This document shows positions 23,586 through 31,418 of a DNA stretch of 32,048 nucleotides, piece by piece. The DNA lies in contig JAKISX010000013.1 of the NCBI GenBank assembly GCA_021648405.1, positions 1-32,048 of the forward strand. The letters run 5' to 3'. How positions within the stretch are numbered: the stretch's first letter is position 1; each line of letters starts with the position of its first letter. The notes beneath the pieces were generated by a model, which saw nothing but the letters and a program-made list of their open reading frames with translations, was not told where the DNA came from and searched no databases. The translations under genes were made by a program, and so were the position numbers. The DNA comes from Sulfurimonas sp. GTDB taxonomy: Bacteria > Campylobacterota > Campylobacteria > Campylobacterales > Sulfurimonadaceae.

Positions 23586-23655
23586 AGTCATTTTAGGCTC
23601 GAGGCAGTCATTCCAGGCTCGAGTCAGTCATTCCAGGCTCGACCTGGAATCTAGC
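23586..23655 (+). repeat. 20-bp tandem repeat ending in a palindromic element
   Basis: A 20-bp unit, AGTCATTCCAGGCTCGAGTC, is present three times from 23586, 23606 and 23626. The last copy turns into a palindrome, TTCCAGG-CTCGA-CCTGGAA (23631-23649), followed by TCTAG. It matches, on the opposite strand, the element bounding the 35-bp array after rpoC (GTCATTCyrGGCTyGACCyrG). It fills the spacer between the converging permease and nusA genes, so a two-way terminator role is plausible. Confidence 0.8.
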
Positions 23656-23657
23656 TT

Positions 23658-24797
23658 TTAATTAAATAGTGCCTCTAACGCATCAACACCATCTTTTTTC
23701 TCTTGAGCTACCACTTCACCGTTTTCATCTGTAGCAGTACCAGTTTCATTAAGTTCTATATCCATCCCAGTAAGCATAGAGGCAAGACGGATATTTATAC
23801 CACTTTTTCCAATTGCTTTAGATTTTTGATCTAATGGAAGAGAGATGACAGCTTTTAATGCATCTCCCTTTTCATCTTTAATAATCTCTACGCTAGAGAT
23901 AATTGCAGGAGCCATAACACGGCTTATGAAAAGTTCAGGGATACTAGTATATTCAATACAGTCAATATTTTCACCTTGGAGTTCAGCACTAACAGAGTTG
24001 ATTCTTACACCTTTAACGCCAACAGTAGCACCAACAGCATCAACTTGAGGATGAGTAGATATTAGTGCAATTTTTGCACGCTGACCAGGTATGCGAGCTG
24101 ATTTTTCAACAATAACTGTACCATCATTAATCTCAGGTACCTCTAATGATAAAAGCTCTTCTAAAAATTTAGGACTTGTTCGAGAAAGTTCAATGCTAAT
24201 ACCATCAAATTTATCCATATTTACACGACGAACAACAGCTTTCATGTGGTCACCAACATCAAATAATTCACCTTTAATACGGCTTTTCATTGGCAATATT
24301 GCACGAACTTCATCAACCTCTATAAAAGTATTGTTTTGAGCATCTACGCTTGTTACACGACCACTTACAAGTGTGCCTACTTTTGATTTATATTTTGTAT
24401 ATACATCATCTTCAACAGCTCTTTGTATGTGAAACTCTATTTCACGATGAAGCTGAGATGCCCCAGTGCGACCATACTCTTCTAAATCGTGAGGGATTTG
24501 TAGTTGATCATCTAGCTCAACTTGGTCATCATATTCTCTTGCTTCAGTAATAGATATAAGCGAAGGCGCTATCTCTTCATCTTTTAATCTTTCGTCATCA
24601 TCAGCTACAACAGTGATGATTTGAATTAAATCTATAGTTTTAGTTTCTTCATTTACGCTAGCTTCAAAAGCAAAATTTCTGTCTATTACACGCTTTGCTG
24701 TTTGTACAAATGCTGTTTGTAATGATTCTTTAACTTTTTGTGGTGTTAGGCATTTTTCGTGTGCAATAGCATCAACGATATCTAAAATTTTTTCCAT
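23658..24797 (-). CDS. nusA: Transcription termination/antitermination factor NusA
   Basis: Codes for 379 residues from the ATG at 24797, which has AAGGA eight bases upstream. The frame is open for 34 more codons but these lack family similarity. Domain order: N-terminal RNA-polymerase-binding domain (MEKILDIVDAIAHEK), S1 domain (GTLVSGRVTSVDAQNNTFIE), then KH1 and KH2 (PGQRAKIALIS, VGVKGVRINSVSAELQGE, KAIGKSGINIRLASMLTG). There are no C-terminal acidic repeats, so the protein is shorter than the 495-residue E. coli protein, as usual in this phylum. It modulates pausing, termination and antitermination. It is transcribed alone here, without the rimP, infB and rbfA neighbours seen in many bacteria. 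Confidence 0.96.
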   Translation of the reverse strand: MEKILDIVDAIAHEKCLTPQKVKESLQTAFVQTAKRVIDRNFAFEASVNEETKTIDLIQIITVVADDDERLKDEEIAPSLISITEAREYDDQVELDDQLQIPHDLEEYGRTGASQLHREIEFHIQRAVEDDVYTKYKSKVGTLVSGRVTSVDAQNNTFIEVDEVRAILPMKSRIKGELFDVGDHMKAVVRRVNMDKFDGISIELSRTSPKFLEELLSLEVPEINDGTVIVEKSARIPGQRAKIALISTHPQVDAVGATVGVKGVRINSVSAELQGENIDCIEYTSIPELFISRVMAPAIISSVEIIKDEKGDALKAVISLPLDQKSKAIGKSGINIRLASMLTGMDIELNETGTATDENGEVVAQEKKDGVDALEALFN

Positions 24798-24872
24798 TAT
24801 TATATTCCTTAATTGATGATTCCATAAAAAAAACAATGATAAGTATTGGGAAGATTTCTTATGAAGTTTGTA

Positions 24873-24878
24873 ATTGTA
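24873..24878 (-). promoter_or_regulatory. Candidate -10 box for nusA
   Basis: TACAAT on the minus strand after a T-rich stretch and GG. Predicted start near 24866 gives a leader of about 69 nt before the nusA ATG. Confidence 0.3.
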
Positions 24879-24928
24879 CCAAAAAATGATAAAAATCATC
24901 TTTAATCATCTTTTTAGTAGATTTTAAC

Positions 24929-24934
24929 TATAAT
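24929..24934 (+). promoter_or_regulatory. -10 box for the HP0268-like/miaB run
   Basis: TATAAT in TTTTAACTATAATGC, with T-rich sequence upstream as usual for this phylum. Predicted start near 24941 leaves a leader of about 23 nt with AAGGGA before the ATG at 24964. Confidence 0.55.
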
Positions 24935-24963
24935 GCAAATACTAAATAATAAGGGATATGTTA

Positions 24964-25209
24964 ATGGATTTGAAATTTGCTAGAGTAGAACTTGATGTTA
25001 AGCCTAAAAAGGCTGATCTAAATAAAATAGAAGCTAGTATTGAAAAAGAGGGTGGTGTAATTCTTTATTTTGATAGAGAAAACTCCCATAAAGATTTACT
25101 AGAATTACAAGATTATTTTGAAGAAAAAGGTAAAAGTTTTTATATGAGTGAAGTGAAATTTGGTCTTTCAGATAATGAATATATGTACCAAGTTCATATT
25201 ATAAACTAA
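24964..25209 (+). CDS. HP0268-family small protein
   Basis: Codes for 81 residues. The frame also opens two codons earlier at 24958, but the Shine-Dalgarno AAGGGA (24951-24956) is 7 bases from the ATG at 24964 and only 1 base from the other, so 24964 is chosen. The sequence follows Helicobacter HP0268: a helix, then GGVILYFDRENSHKDLLELQ, EEKGKSFYMSEVKFG and a final strand MYQVHIIN. The Helicobacter protein has been reported as a small nuclease with a fold like Smr domains; whether this one is active is unknown. The neighbour miaB, 9 bases on, is also the neighbour in Helicobacter. Confidence 0.8.
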   Translation: MDLKFARVELDVKPKKADLNKIEASIEKEGGVILYFDRENSHKDLLELQDYFEEKGKSFYMSEVKFGLSDNEYMYQVHIIN

Positions 25210-25218
25210 AGAGATATA

Positions 25219-26520
25219 TTGAGTAAGACAGTGTTTATTGAGACTTTGGGCTGCGCTATGAATGAGCGTGATACTGAGCATATGTTAGCTGAATTAAAAG
25301 AAAAAGAAAACTATATAGCTACTAATGATTTTAAATCTGCTGATTTAATTCTCATAAATACATGTTCAGTTAGAGAAAAACCTGTTGCGAAACTGTTTTC
25401 AGAGTTAGGTATTTTTAACAAAAAGAAAAAAGATGGTGCAAAAATCGGCGTTTGTGGTTGCACAGCTTCACACCTTGGGCATGAGATAATTAAACGAGCA
25501 CCATATGTTAGTTTTGTTTTAGGTGCTAGAAATATTAGTAAAATAACAGAAGTTTTACACAAACCAAAAGCTGTTGAGATTGATATAAATTATGATGAAA
25601 GTGAGTTTGCGTTTAAAGATTTTCGTTCATCTAAATATAAAGCGTATATAAATATCTCAATAGGGTGTGATAAAAGTTGCACTTTTTGTATAGTTCCAAA
25701 AACCCGCGGTGATGAGATAAGTATCCCAATGAACCTTATAATAGATGAAGCTACTCGAGCAGTATCTTTAGGGGCAAAAGAGATATTTTTACTTGGTCAA
25801 AATGTAAACAATTATGGTCATCGTTTTTCAGGTAATCATGAAAAAACAAACTTTACAAAACTACTCCAAGAATTAAGCAAAATAGATGACTTAAGACGCA
25901 TCCGTTTTACATCCCCTCACCCTTTTCATATGGATGATGAGTTTATTGAAGAGTTTGCTACTAATCCTAAAATCTGTAAATCTATGCATATGCCATTGCA
26001 AAGTGGAAGCACTAAAGTATTAAAAGATATGAAGCGCGGATATACAAAAGAATGGTTTTTAAATCGTGCAAAAAAACTTCGTGATATGGTACCAGATGTT
26101 AGTATTAGTACTGATATTATTGTAGCATTTGCTGGTGAGAGTGATGAAGATATTAAAGATACTATCGATGTTATGAATCAAGTAAAATTTGAGCAAGTAT
26201 TTTCTTTTAAGTATTCACCACGCCCTCAAACAGAAGCTGAGTTTTTTCCAAATACAATAGATTCAGACACCGCTTCAGCTAGACTTACAAGTATTCAAGA
26301 GCTCCATATTAAACAACTTGATGAAAACAATGCTTCTAAACTTGGAAATACTTATACAGTTTATTTTGAAGAACTTTACAACGATGGTTTTGTAAGTGGT
26401 AGAAGTGATAACAATATAGTTATAAAAGTCAAAGGTTCAGAGGAACTTTTAGGCAAATTTATAGATGTAAAAATTACCTCAATTGGACGGACGGTTTTAA
26501 CCGGTGAAATTATTAACTAA
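25219..26520 (+). CDS. miaB: tRNA-2-methylthio-N6-dimethylallyladenosine synthase
   Basis: Codes for 433 residues from TTG at 25219 ([15 protein letters not shown]). The auxiliary Fe-S cluster ligands are C12, C49 and C81. The radical SAM cluster is C150, C154 and C157 in [20 protein letters not shown]. Later come [34 protein letters not shown] and the RNA-binding TRAM domain at the C-terminus. It adds the methylthio group to i6A37 of tRNAs reading UNN codons. The related RimO enzyme lies at the end of the window; the MiaB motifs MPLQSGS and GESDED separate the two. It overlaps the next gene by 17 bp. Confidence 0.95.
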   Translation: MSKTVFIETLGCAMNERDTEHMLAELKEKENYIATNDFKSADLILINTCSVREKPVAKLFSELGIFNKKKKDGAKIGVCGCTASHLGHEIIKRAPYVSFVLGARNISKITEVLHKPKAVEIDINYDESEFAFKDFRSSKYKAYINISIGCDKSCTFCIVPKTRGDEISIPMNLIIDEATRAVSLGAKEIFLLGQNVNNYGHRFSGNHEKTNFTKLLQELSKIDDLRRIRFTSPHPFHMDDEFIEEFATNPKICKSMHMPLQSGSTKVLKDMKRGYTKEWFLNRAKKLRDMVPDVSISTDIIVAFAGESDEDIKDTIDVMNQVKFEQVFSFKYSPRPQTEAEFFPNTIDSDTASARLTSIQELHIKQLDENNASKLGNTYTVYFEELYNDGFVSGRSDNNIVIKVKGSEELLGKFIDVKITSIGRTVLTGEIIN

Positions 26521-27136
26521 GAAGCAAAAAAGAGCTATTGGATTAGTAATTCTCCCTTTTATTGGCTCGTTAGCTATTAGGTTGTTGTATGCAACAAATA
26601 AAAAAAAATTTCATGCCCCCCAAAGCTTAAGTGATGATAATTTTATTATGGCTTGTTGGCATGGTGAGCTTTTTATGATACCATACGCTTATACACATTA
26701 TAGAAAAAACCCTAAAGTAAAACTTTTGATATCTGAGCATTTTGATGGAGATTTAATAGCTAGAACATTAAAATTTTTTAGTTTTGGAACTATTCGAGGT
26801 TCAAGCACACGAGGAGGAGCTAAGGCTCTGATTCAATCTATAAAAGAGATAAAAAATGGTTTTGATTTAGGTATAACTCCAGATGGACCAAAAGGTCCAC
26901 GCCATGAAATTCATGATGGTATAGTGGTGATGGCACAAAAAGCTAAAGTAAAAATACTCTTAGTAAACATAAAGCCTACTTCATACTGGCAACTTAGTTC
27001 GTGGGATAAATTTATAATACCTAAGCCATTTGGTGAGATAAATTATTTTATATCTGAGCCAATTGATATAAGTGGTATGGGCTTAAATGAAGCAAAAAAT
27101 CTTTTAAAAAAGGAGCTTTTAAAACATGAGTACTAA
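26504..27136 (+). CDS. DUF374 lysophospholipid acyltransferase-like protein
   Basis: Codes for 210 residues from GTG at 26504, 17 bp inside miaB. An N-terminal hydrophobic segment ([20 protein letters not shown]) anchors it in the inner membrane. Family motifs are [18 protein letters not shown] (catalytic His in the H-x4-D/E position), [11 protein letters not shown] and [13 protein letters not shown] followed by [20 protein letters not shown]374 proteins resemble LpxL and PlsC type acyltransferases and are thought to act on lipid A or phospholipid precursors. The substrate is not known. Linked to miaB and the following gene by overlaps. Confidence 0.85.
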   Translation: MKLLTKKQKRAIGLVILPFIGSLAIRLLYATNKKKFHAPQSLSDDNFIMACWHGELFMIPYAYTHYRKNPKVKLLISEHFDGDLIARTLKFFSFGTIRGSSTRGGAKALIQSIKEIKNGFDLGITPDGPKGPRHEIHDGIVVMAQKAKVKILLVNIKPTSYWQLSSWDKFIIPKPFGEINYFISEPIDISGMGLNEAKNLLKKELLKHEY

Positions 27137-27581
27137 AATTTTAATACCAGTTTTTGCTATAGTTTTAATAGCTATAATGGGCGTTTATTTTCTTATAAAC
27201 CCATCTTATCAAAAATCAATTAAAGCTAAGTATTATTTTGAAATAGGTGAATATAATGAAGCATATTCACATGCAAAAGAAGCCTTTGGACTTGATCTAT
27301 ATAACAGAATGGCAGCAACTATTATGGCTCAATCGCAAACATCTTTAAAATATGTAAGATATATAGATATGGCTAAAAAATATATGTTAGATATTGATAA
27401 AATAGCTCATTTGGAAAAAATAGAAGATTCAGACAAAGCAAAAATAAGATTAATTTGTGAGATAATGAAAGGTGATTATATCAAATTAGCTCCAAGTGTC
27501 ATAACAGACAAAGATTTAGTGAAAGAAGCTGCTAAGTATCATTCATATTTTGAGATTTTATTTGAAAAAGTTAATAGATAA
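27126..27581 (+). CDS. Single-TM protein with TPR-like helices, unknown function
   Basis: Codes for 151 residues; ATG overlaps the end of the DUF374 gene by 11 bp. One N-terminal membrane segment ([20 protein letters not shown]), then helices with a TPR-like unit, YYFEIGEYNEAYSHAKEAFGLDLYNRMA (residues about 37-64 once split: YYFEIGEYNEAYSHAKEAF then GLDLYNRMA). The rest is helical and charged. It is probably an inner-membrane protein with its helical domain facing the periplasm or cytoplasm; orientation is unclear. I do not recognise a named family. Translation is coupled to both neighbours. Confidence 0.65.
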   Translation: MSTKILIPVFAIVLIAIMGVYFLINPSYQKSIKAKYYFEIGEYNEAYSHAKEAFGLDLYNRMAATIMAQSQTSLKYVRYIDMAKKYMLDIDKIAHLEKIEDSDKAKIRLICEIMKGDYIKLAPSVITDKDLVKEAAKYHSYFEILFEKVNR

Positions 27582-28395
27582 GCAACGCAAAGAATTCTGT
27601 CAATATTTAGAAAATATTCGCGGATATTCAGATTTGAGTATAAAAACTTATGATGAAGTTTTAAAAGAGGCTTTTAACTATATAGAGATTATTCAAAATG
27701 ATAACGAAACTGTTTTTGAGTTAATGCCATATAGACTACATATTCATAAATTAAATCCAAAAACTATTTCTAAAAAATTATCAGCAATTCGTTCATTTAT
27801 AGAATATTTAAATTCAAATGGTTTTAAAGTTAAAATATTATCAGATGATACTGTTAAAGTTGCTAAAACTTTGCCAAAACCTATTGCACATAAGTATATT
27901 AAAGAAGCTTTAACATTAACAAATGAGCTTGAAAGCTTGGTTGTAGTTATGCTTTATACTTTAGGTTTAAGAATCTCAGAGCTACAAAATTTAAAGCTAG
28001 AAGATATTGGTAATGAATGGATTAGAGTATTAGGAAAAGGTTCTAAGCAAAGAGATATTCCACTTTTAACAATTACAAAAGAGATGCTTGATACATATTT
28101 ACAAAATAATCAACCAAAAGTGTTTCTTTTTGAGTTCAATGATGAAGTTTTAAGCCAAAATTCACTAAGATATATCATAACTAAAGTTTTTAAGAGGGTA
28201 CATTTGAGAGTTACACCACATCAGCTTCGCCATTCTTACGCAACAGAGTTATTAAATTCAAATGCACCTATTGCCGATGTTAGTGAGCTTCTTGGTCACT
28301 CTAGCATGGCTACGACGCAGATATATACTAAACTGGGCTCAGCACTAAAAAAACAAAATTATAATAGTGCACACCCCCTTTGTGGAGTTAAGTAG
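27562..28395 (+). CDS. XerC/XerD-type tyrosine recombinase
   Basis: Codes for 277 residues from TTG at 27562, with weak GAGA upstream; a TTG at 27550 is also possible. The N-terminal SAM-like core-binding domain (ENIRGYSDLSIKTYDEVL) is followed by the catalytic domain with R137 (TLGLRISELQ), K162 (GKGSKQRD), H220 and R223 (HQLRHSYATELL), H246 (LLGHSSMATTQIY) and the nucleophile Y255, all intact. Size and motifs are those of housekeeping Xer enzymes rather than phage integrases, so chromosome dimer resolution is the likely job. It overlaps its neighbour upstream by 20 bp and abuts the PilM-like gene (TAGTG). No att site or phage gene is nearby. Confidence 0.85.
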   Translation: MKKLIDKQRKEFCQYLENIRGYSDLSIKTYDEVLKEAFNYIEIIQNDNETVFELMPYRLHIHKLNPKTISKKLSAIRSFIEYLNSNGFKVKILSDDTVKVAKTLPKPIAHKYIKEALTLTNELESLVVVMLYTLGLRISELQNLKLEDIGNEWIRVLGKGSKQRDIPLLTITKEMLDTYLQNNQPKVFLFEFNDEVLSQNSLRYIITKVFKRVHLRVTPHQLRHSYATELLNSNAPIADVSELLGHSSMATTQIYTKLGSALKKQNYNSAHPLCGVK

Positions 28396-29387
28396 TGTTT
28401 AAATTTCTAAAAAAAATTCTTTATACGCAGATATATATTAATATAATTTCAAATGCAAAAGAAACGGTTGTTTATACAGAAGAACTGCATCATAATGGTT
28501 CTAGTGACAATTATGAAGAGGTTTTTAATAGTACAAATAAAGAAGATATATATGAATATATACAATCAATTGCAAAAAAATCACCAGTTCATTATATCTC
28601 TATTTTAGATAACTCACCATCATATGGGGCAATACCAACTTGCTCACAAGAAGATAAAAAATTGCACTATAATGTAAGTGATTTTAATAATATTTGCACA
28701 CCTAATGAATGGTCATATTATACCTCCAAGGCAGATCTCTTAGAGTTACAAGGGCGCTATCACAAAGTTGGTTTAGATTTTGTTTTTTCCCCATTTATAA
28801 TATTGTCAAACTTTTTTAAAGATAAAATTGCAAGTGATATAGCGATGTATATTTTAATTAATGAAGATAATCTTACACTTAGTATTTTTGAAAATAATAA
28901 ATTACTTTTTGCATTAAATTTAGATATGCAAAATCAAGATTTAGATTCAAGCGATGAACTTTTAATGGATATAGATGATGAAGAACTAAATTTAGATGAT
29001 TTAGCAAGCATAGATTTAGAAAATATTGATGTAGATGATGATATAGAATCAATAAATGAGTTTGATGACATAGAAGACTTAGATACATTTGATGAGATGG
29101 AAGAATTTTCACAAGATATGGCAGAAGATGAAAATACTCTTGATGAACAAAGTGACTTTGGTGTTGATTATCATAGATTTTCTTTAATTCAAAGTGCTGT
29201 AAATAATTTTTATCAGGACAAACAACTTGAAAGCAAATTTATAGAAATTGTGTATATTGCGGATAGTGTTGGAGTTAATAGTGAGCTTAAGAAATTTTTA
29301 GAAGAAGAGATGTTTTTAAGTGTATATATACGAAAAATGGATTTAACTCATGAGCTTTGTGAGTTGTCAAAAGCGGAGCCAAAATGA
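28395..29387 (+). CDS. PilM-like protein with long acidic insert, tentative
   Basis: Codes for 330 residues from GTG at 28395, with GGAG eight bases upstream. The first half alternates strands and helices in a way that recalls actin-like PilM/GspL cytoplasmic domains (TEELHHNG, VHYISILDNSPSYGAIPT, KVGLDFVFSPFIILSNFF, IAMYILINEDNLTLSIFENN). Residues about 180-265 are extremely acidic (for example MDIDDEELNLDDLASIDLEN), then a short helical end. No signal peptide. It is followed at once by two genes with the shape of PilN and PilO, which is the main reason for this call. Possible role: inner-membrane platform of a type IV pilus, type II secretion or DNA-uptake machine. Sequence similarity alone would not prove it. 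Confidence 0.5.
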   Translation: MFKFLKKILYTQIYINIISNAKETVVYTEELHHNGSSDNYEEVFNSTNKEDIYEYIQSIAKKSPVHYISILDNSPSYGAIPTCSQEDKKLHYNVSDFNNICTPNEWSYYTSKADLLELQGRYHKVGLDFVFSPFIILSNFFKDKIASDIAMYILINEDNLTLSIFENNKLLFALNLDMQNQDLDSSDELLMDIDDEELNLDDLASIDLENIDVDDDIESINEFDDIEDLDTFDEMEEFSQDMAEDENTLDEQSDFGVDYHRFSLIQSAVNNFYQDKQLESKFIEIVYIADSVGVNSELKKFLEEEMFLSVYIRKMDLTHELCELSKAEPK

Positions 29388-29926
29388 GATATAGCTATAT
29401 AAAACCACATAAAAAAAGTATATTTACATCTGAAATAAAATTAGTTGTTATATTTTTTACTATGACTATATTTATGCTTTTTGCTACATATGCTTTTTTA
29501 TTAATAAAAAATTCACAATTTCAACAAGATAAAATTAACATAGTAAATAAAAAATATAATATTGATAAAAATATAAAAATAATGGAGGTAAAAATTGCCT
29601 ATATTGAAAAGCAAGATGTTTTATCTCAAAAAATATTTACAAAAAATAGCGTTTTAAAAGATAGTATCAAAAATCTTTTTGATTTAGTGCCACAACGAAT
29701 AACACTTTCAAAAGCTAAGCTTTTAGATAATGGCTTAATTTTACATGGAATTACACCAAATAAAGATGTATATAATTTTATGCTCCATGCTCCCCTTCGC
29801 TCCATTTTTCACCGCACATATAGTAGTTTTTATCCAGCAAAAGATGGATGGCTAAACTTTGTATCTACCAACTATATGGATAATGAAATTGAAAAAATAA
29901 TGAGTGAGAGGATAGATGATGAGTAA
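29384..29926 (+). CDS. PilN-like inner-membrane assembly protein
   Basis: Codes for 180 residues; ATG overlaps the previous stop (ATGA). A short basic cytoplasmic tail (YSYIKPHKKSIF) is followed by one membrane segment (LVVIFFTMTIFMLFATYAFL), a helical coil (about 45-80), then a small domain of the PilN/GspL type: IKNLFDLVPQRITLSKAKL, then GLILHGITPNKDVYNFMLH. That is the pattern of PilN, whose periplasmic ferredoxin-like domain pairs with PilO. The end is charged (EIEKIMSERIDDE) and overlaps the next gene. Confidence comes from topology plus gene order. Confidence 0.55.
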   Translation: MRYSYIKPHKKSIFTSEIKLVVIFFTMTIFMLFATYAFLLIKNSQFQQDKINIVNKKYNIDKNIKIMEVKIAYIEKQDVLSQKIFTKNSVLKDSIKNLFDLVPQRITLSKAKLLDNGLILHGITPNKDVYNFMLHAPLRSIFHRTYSSFYPAKDGWLNFVSTNYMDNEIEKIMSERIDDE

Positions 29927-30467
29927 GATTACTAGACAAAGTGTATATATATTAATTATTTCAGTTTTTTTACTTACATTTGTTCTTCTTTTTTCATTTT
30001 TAAGTTTGATTCCAGAGGGGAAAGAATACCGTAAAGGAAAAACACAGCTATTTGCTCAAGAAAAAGATTTAAAAAGATATCAAAATTTTGAATCACAAAC
30101 TTATGATACTTTAAAAAAACTCCAATCTGACAACAGGCATATAATAATTGCTTTTGATAAGGAATTTTCACCGCAAAGATTTATTAAAAAATATAAAAGT
30201 TCATTTAATTCTCTTGAAATATCAAAAATTGAAGCATTAGACCAAGAGGAAGGTTTTAGCGTTTATGATGTAAAAACAAGTTCTCAGATTAGTGCACCTA
30301 GTGTTTTTTATAAATTTTTAGATGAGATAAATAAGAGCGATTGGATAGTTATGGTAAATTTTCCTATTGAATTTAAACGAGATGGAGAGGTTTTAAACTC
30401 ATCATTTAAAATAAAAGTTTACTCTAATGCTAAGGATTTAAACACATCTAAGTTGGTAAAAAAATAA
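29919..30467 (+). CDS. PilO-like inner-membrane assembly protein
   Basis: Codes for 182 residues. Two ATGs are adjacent; the one at 29919 is 6 bases from AGGA and is preferred over 29916. One membrane segment (SVYILIISVFLLTFVLLFSF), then a coiled-coil region (EKDLKRYQNFESQTYDTLKK) and a C-terminal ferredoxin-like unit (PSVFYKFLDEINKSDWIVM, FKIKVYS). This is the PilO/GspM plan. It overlaps the PilN-like gene by 8 bp, and its 3' end overlaps the convergent tilS gene by 49 bp. It likely completes a PilM-N-O platform for a pilus or DNA-uptake system whose other parts are outside the window. Confidence 0.55.
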   Translation: MSKITRQSVYILIISVFLLTFVLLFSFLSLIPEGKEYRKGKTQLFAQEKDLKRYQNFESQTYDTLKKLQSDNRHIIIAFDKEFSPQRFIKKYKSSFNSLEISKIEALDQEEGFSVYDVKTSSQISAPSVFYKFLDEINKSDWIVMVNFPIEFKRDGEVLNSSFKIKVYSNAKDLNTSKLVKK

Positions 30468-31408
30468 GTCCGTAACTTAGGTTCTATTTTTAATTTTCTC
30501 ATCTTTTCTTTAAACTCTTTTGGCATGTTTATATTTTCACTTGTAAATGGTGCTACGAAAATCATTTTATTATGCCAAGTAACTAAAAATTTTCTGCCAA
30601 TAACTACTGTGGTTCTATTTTTTAATAATTCACGCTCATGAGCACTTAGCATATGAGAATTAGATTTTAGATATTTATCTATAGTATAGATATCATTTCT
30701 GATATCATCAGTTGATGAAAAATAGGCAAACTCTTTTATCTTAGTAATTTCTACATCTTTTATCAATATTTTTAAATCTTCATCTATATACTCAAAACTT
30801 TTTTTGATACCTCTTAGGTACTCTTTTAAAAGTGGATTTGTATGATTTTGTCTGAATTTATTTCTAGTATATTTTTCATCTGTATTGCTATCATCTTCAA
30901 AATACTTAATACTGTTTTGTTGAAGATAAATAAGAAGTTCACTTTTGTCAATATGTAGAAGTGGACGAACAAGAGTATAGTTTTGTTTCTCTTGTATCTC
31001 TTTCATTCCTGCAATTTCAGCACATCCAGCACCCTTACAAAACTGCATCAACATCCACTCAAACCTATCTCCCAAATGATGAGCAGTTAGCAAGTTATCA
31101 TAACTATATTTTTGTATCAAATTTTCAAAAAATGTGTATCTTATCTCTCTAGCTTTTGCCTCAAAGTTTTTTTCAATCTTATCTGTTAAATGGGTATAGC
31201 ATATGAGATTATATTTTTTTGCTAACTTTTTAGCATGTAAGGTTTCAGCTTTGCTCTGTTGTCTTAGTCCATAATCTACGATAGCAATATCAAAGTTAAT
31301 GTTAGAGTCATTTAATAGAAAAAATAAAGCAGTAGAATCAATGCCCGCTGAAAATGCTAAAAGATTTTTTTTACCTTTTAGTAAGTTAAGCGAAGAATTT
31401 TTTAGCAT
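30419..31408 (-). CDS. tilS: tRNA(Ile)-lysidine synthase
   Basis: Codes for 329 residues. The N-type ATP pyrophosphatase P-loop is FSAGIDST (S20-S25), a variant of the usual SGGxDS with Ala at the second place. The family motif LLTAHHLGDRFEWMLMQF and the following KGAGCAEIAGM, VRPLLHIDKSELLIYL and DDSNTDEKYTRNKFR are present. It converts cytidine 34 of tRNA-Ile(CAU) to lysidine, needed to read AUA, a common codon in this AT-rich genome. It lacks the full C-terminal domains of E. coli TilS, as in many small versions. It starts 10 bases after rimO, so both are one transcript, and its last 49 bp overlap the PilO-like gene. Confidence 0.93.
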   Translation of the reverse strand: MLKNSSLNLLKGKKNLLAFSAGIDSTALFFLLNDSNINFDIAIVDYGLRQQSKAETLHAKKLAKKYNLICYTHLTDKIEKNFEAKAREIRYTFFENLIQKYSYDNLLTAHHLGDRFEWMLMQFCKGAGCAEIAGMKEIQEKQNYTLVRPLLHIDKSELLIYLQQNSIKYFEDDSNTDEKYTRNKFRQNHTNPLLKEYLRGIKKSFEYIDEDLKILIKDVEITKIKEFAYFSSTDDIRNDIYTIDKYLKSNSHMLSAHERELLKNRTTVVIGRKFLVTWHNKMIFVAPFTSENINMPKEFKEKMRKLKIEPKLRTYFFTNLDVFKSLALE

Positions 31409-31418
31409 AAAACAAACT

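Noticed and set aside
24798-24899. 34-residue N-terminal extension of NusA
   Set aside because: Not NusA-like; AAGGA with good spacing precedes the ATG at 24797.
27562-28395. Xer-type gene as sign of an integrated element
   Set aside because: No phage or transposon genes, no attachment repeats, and composition and overlaps match the flanking genes.
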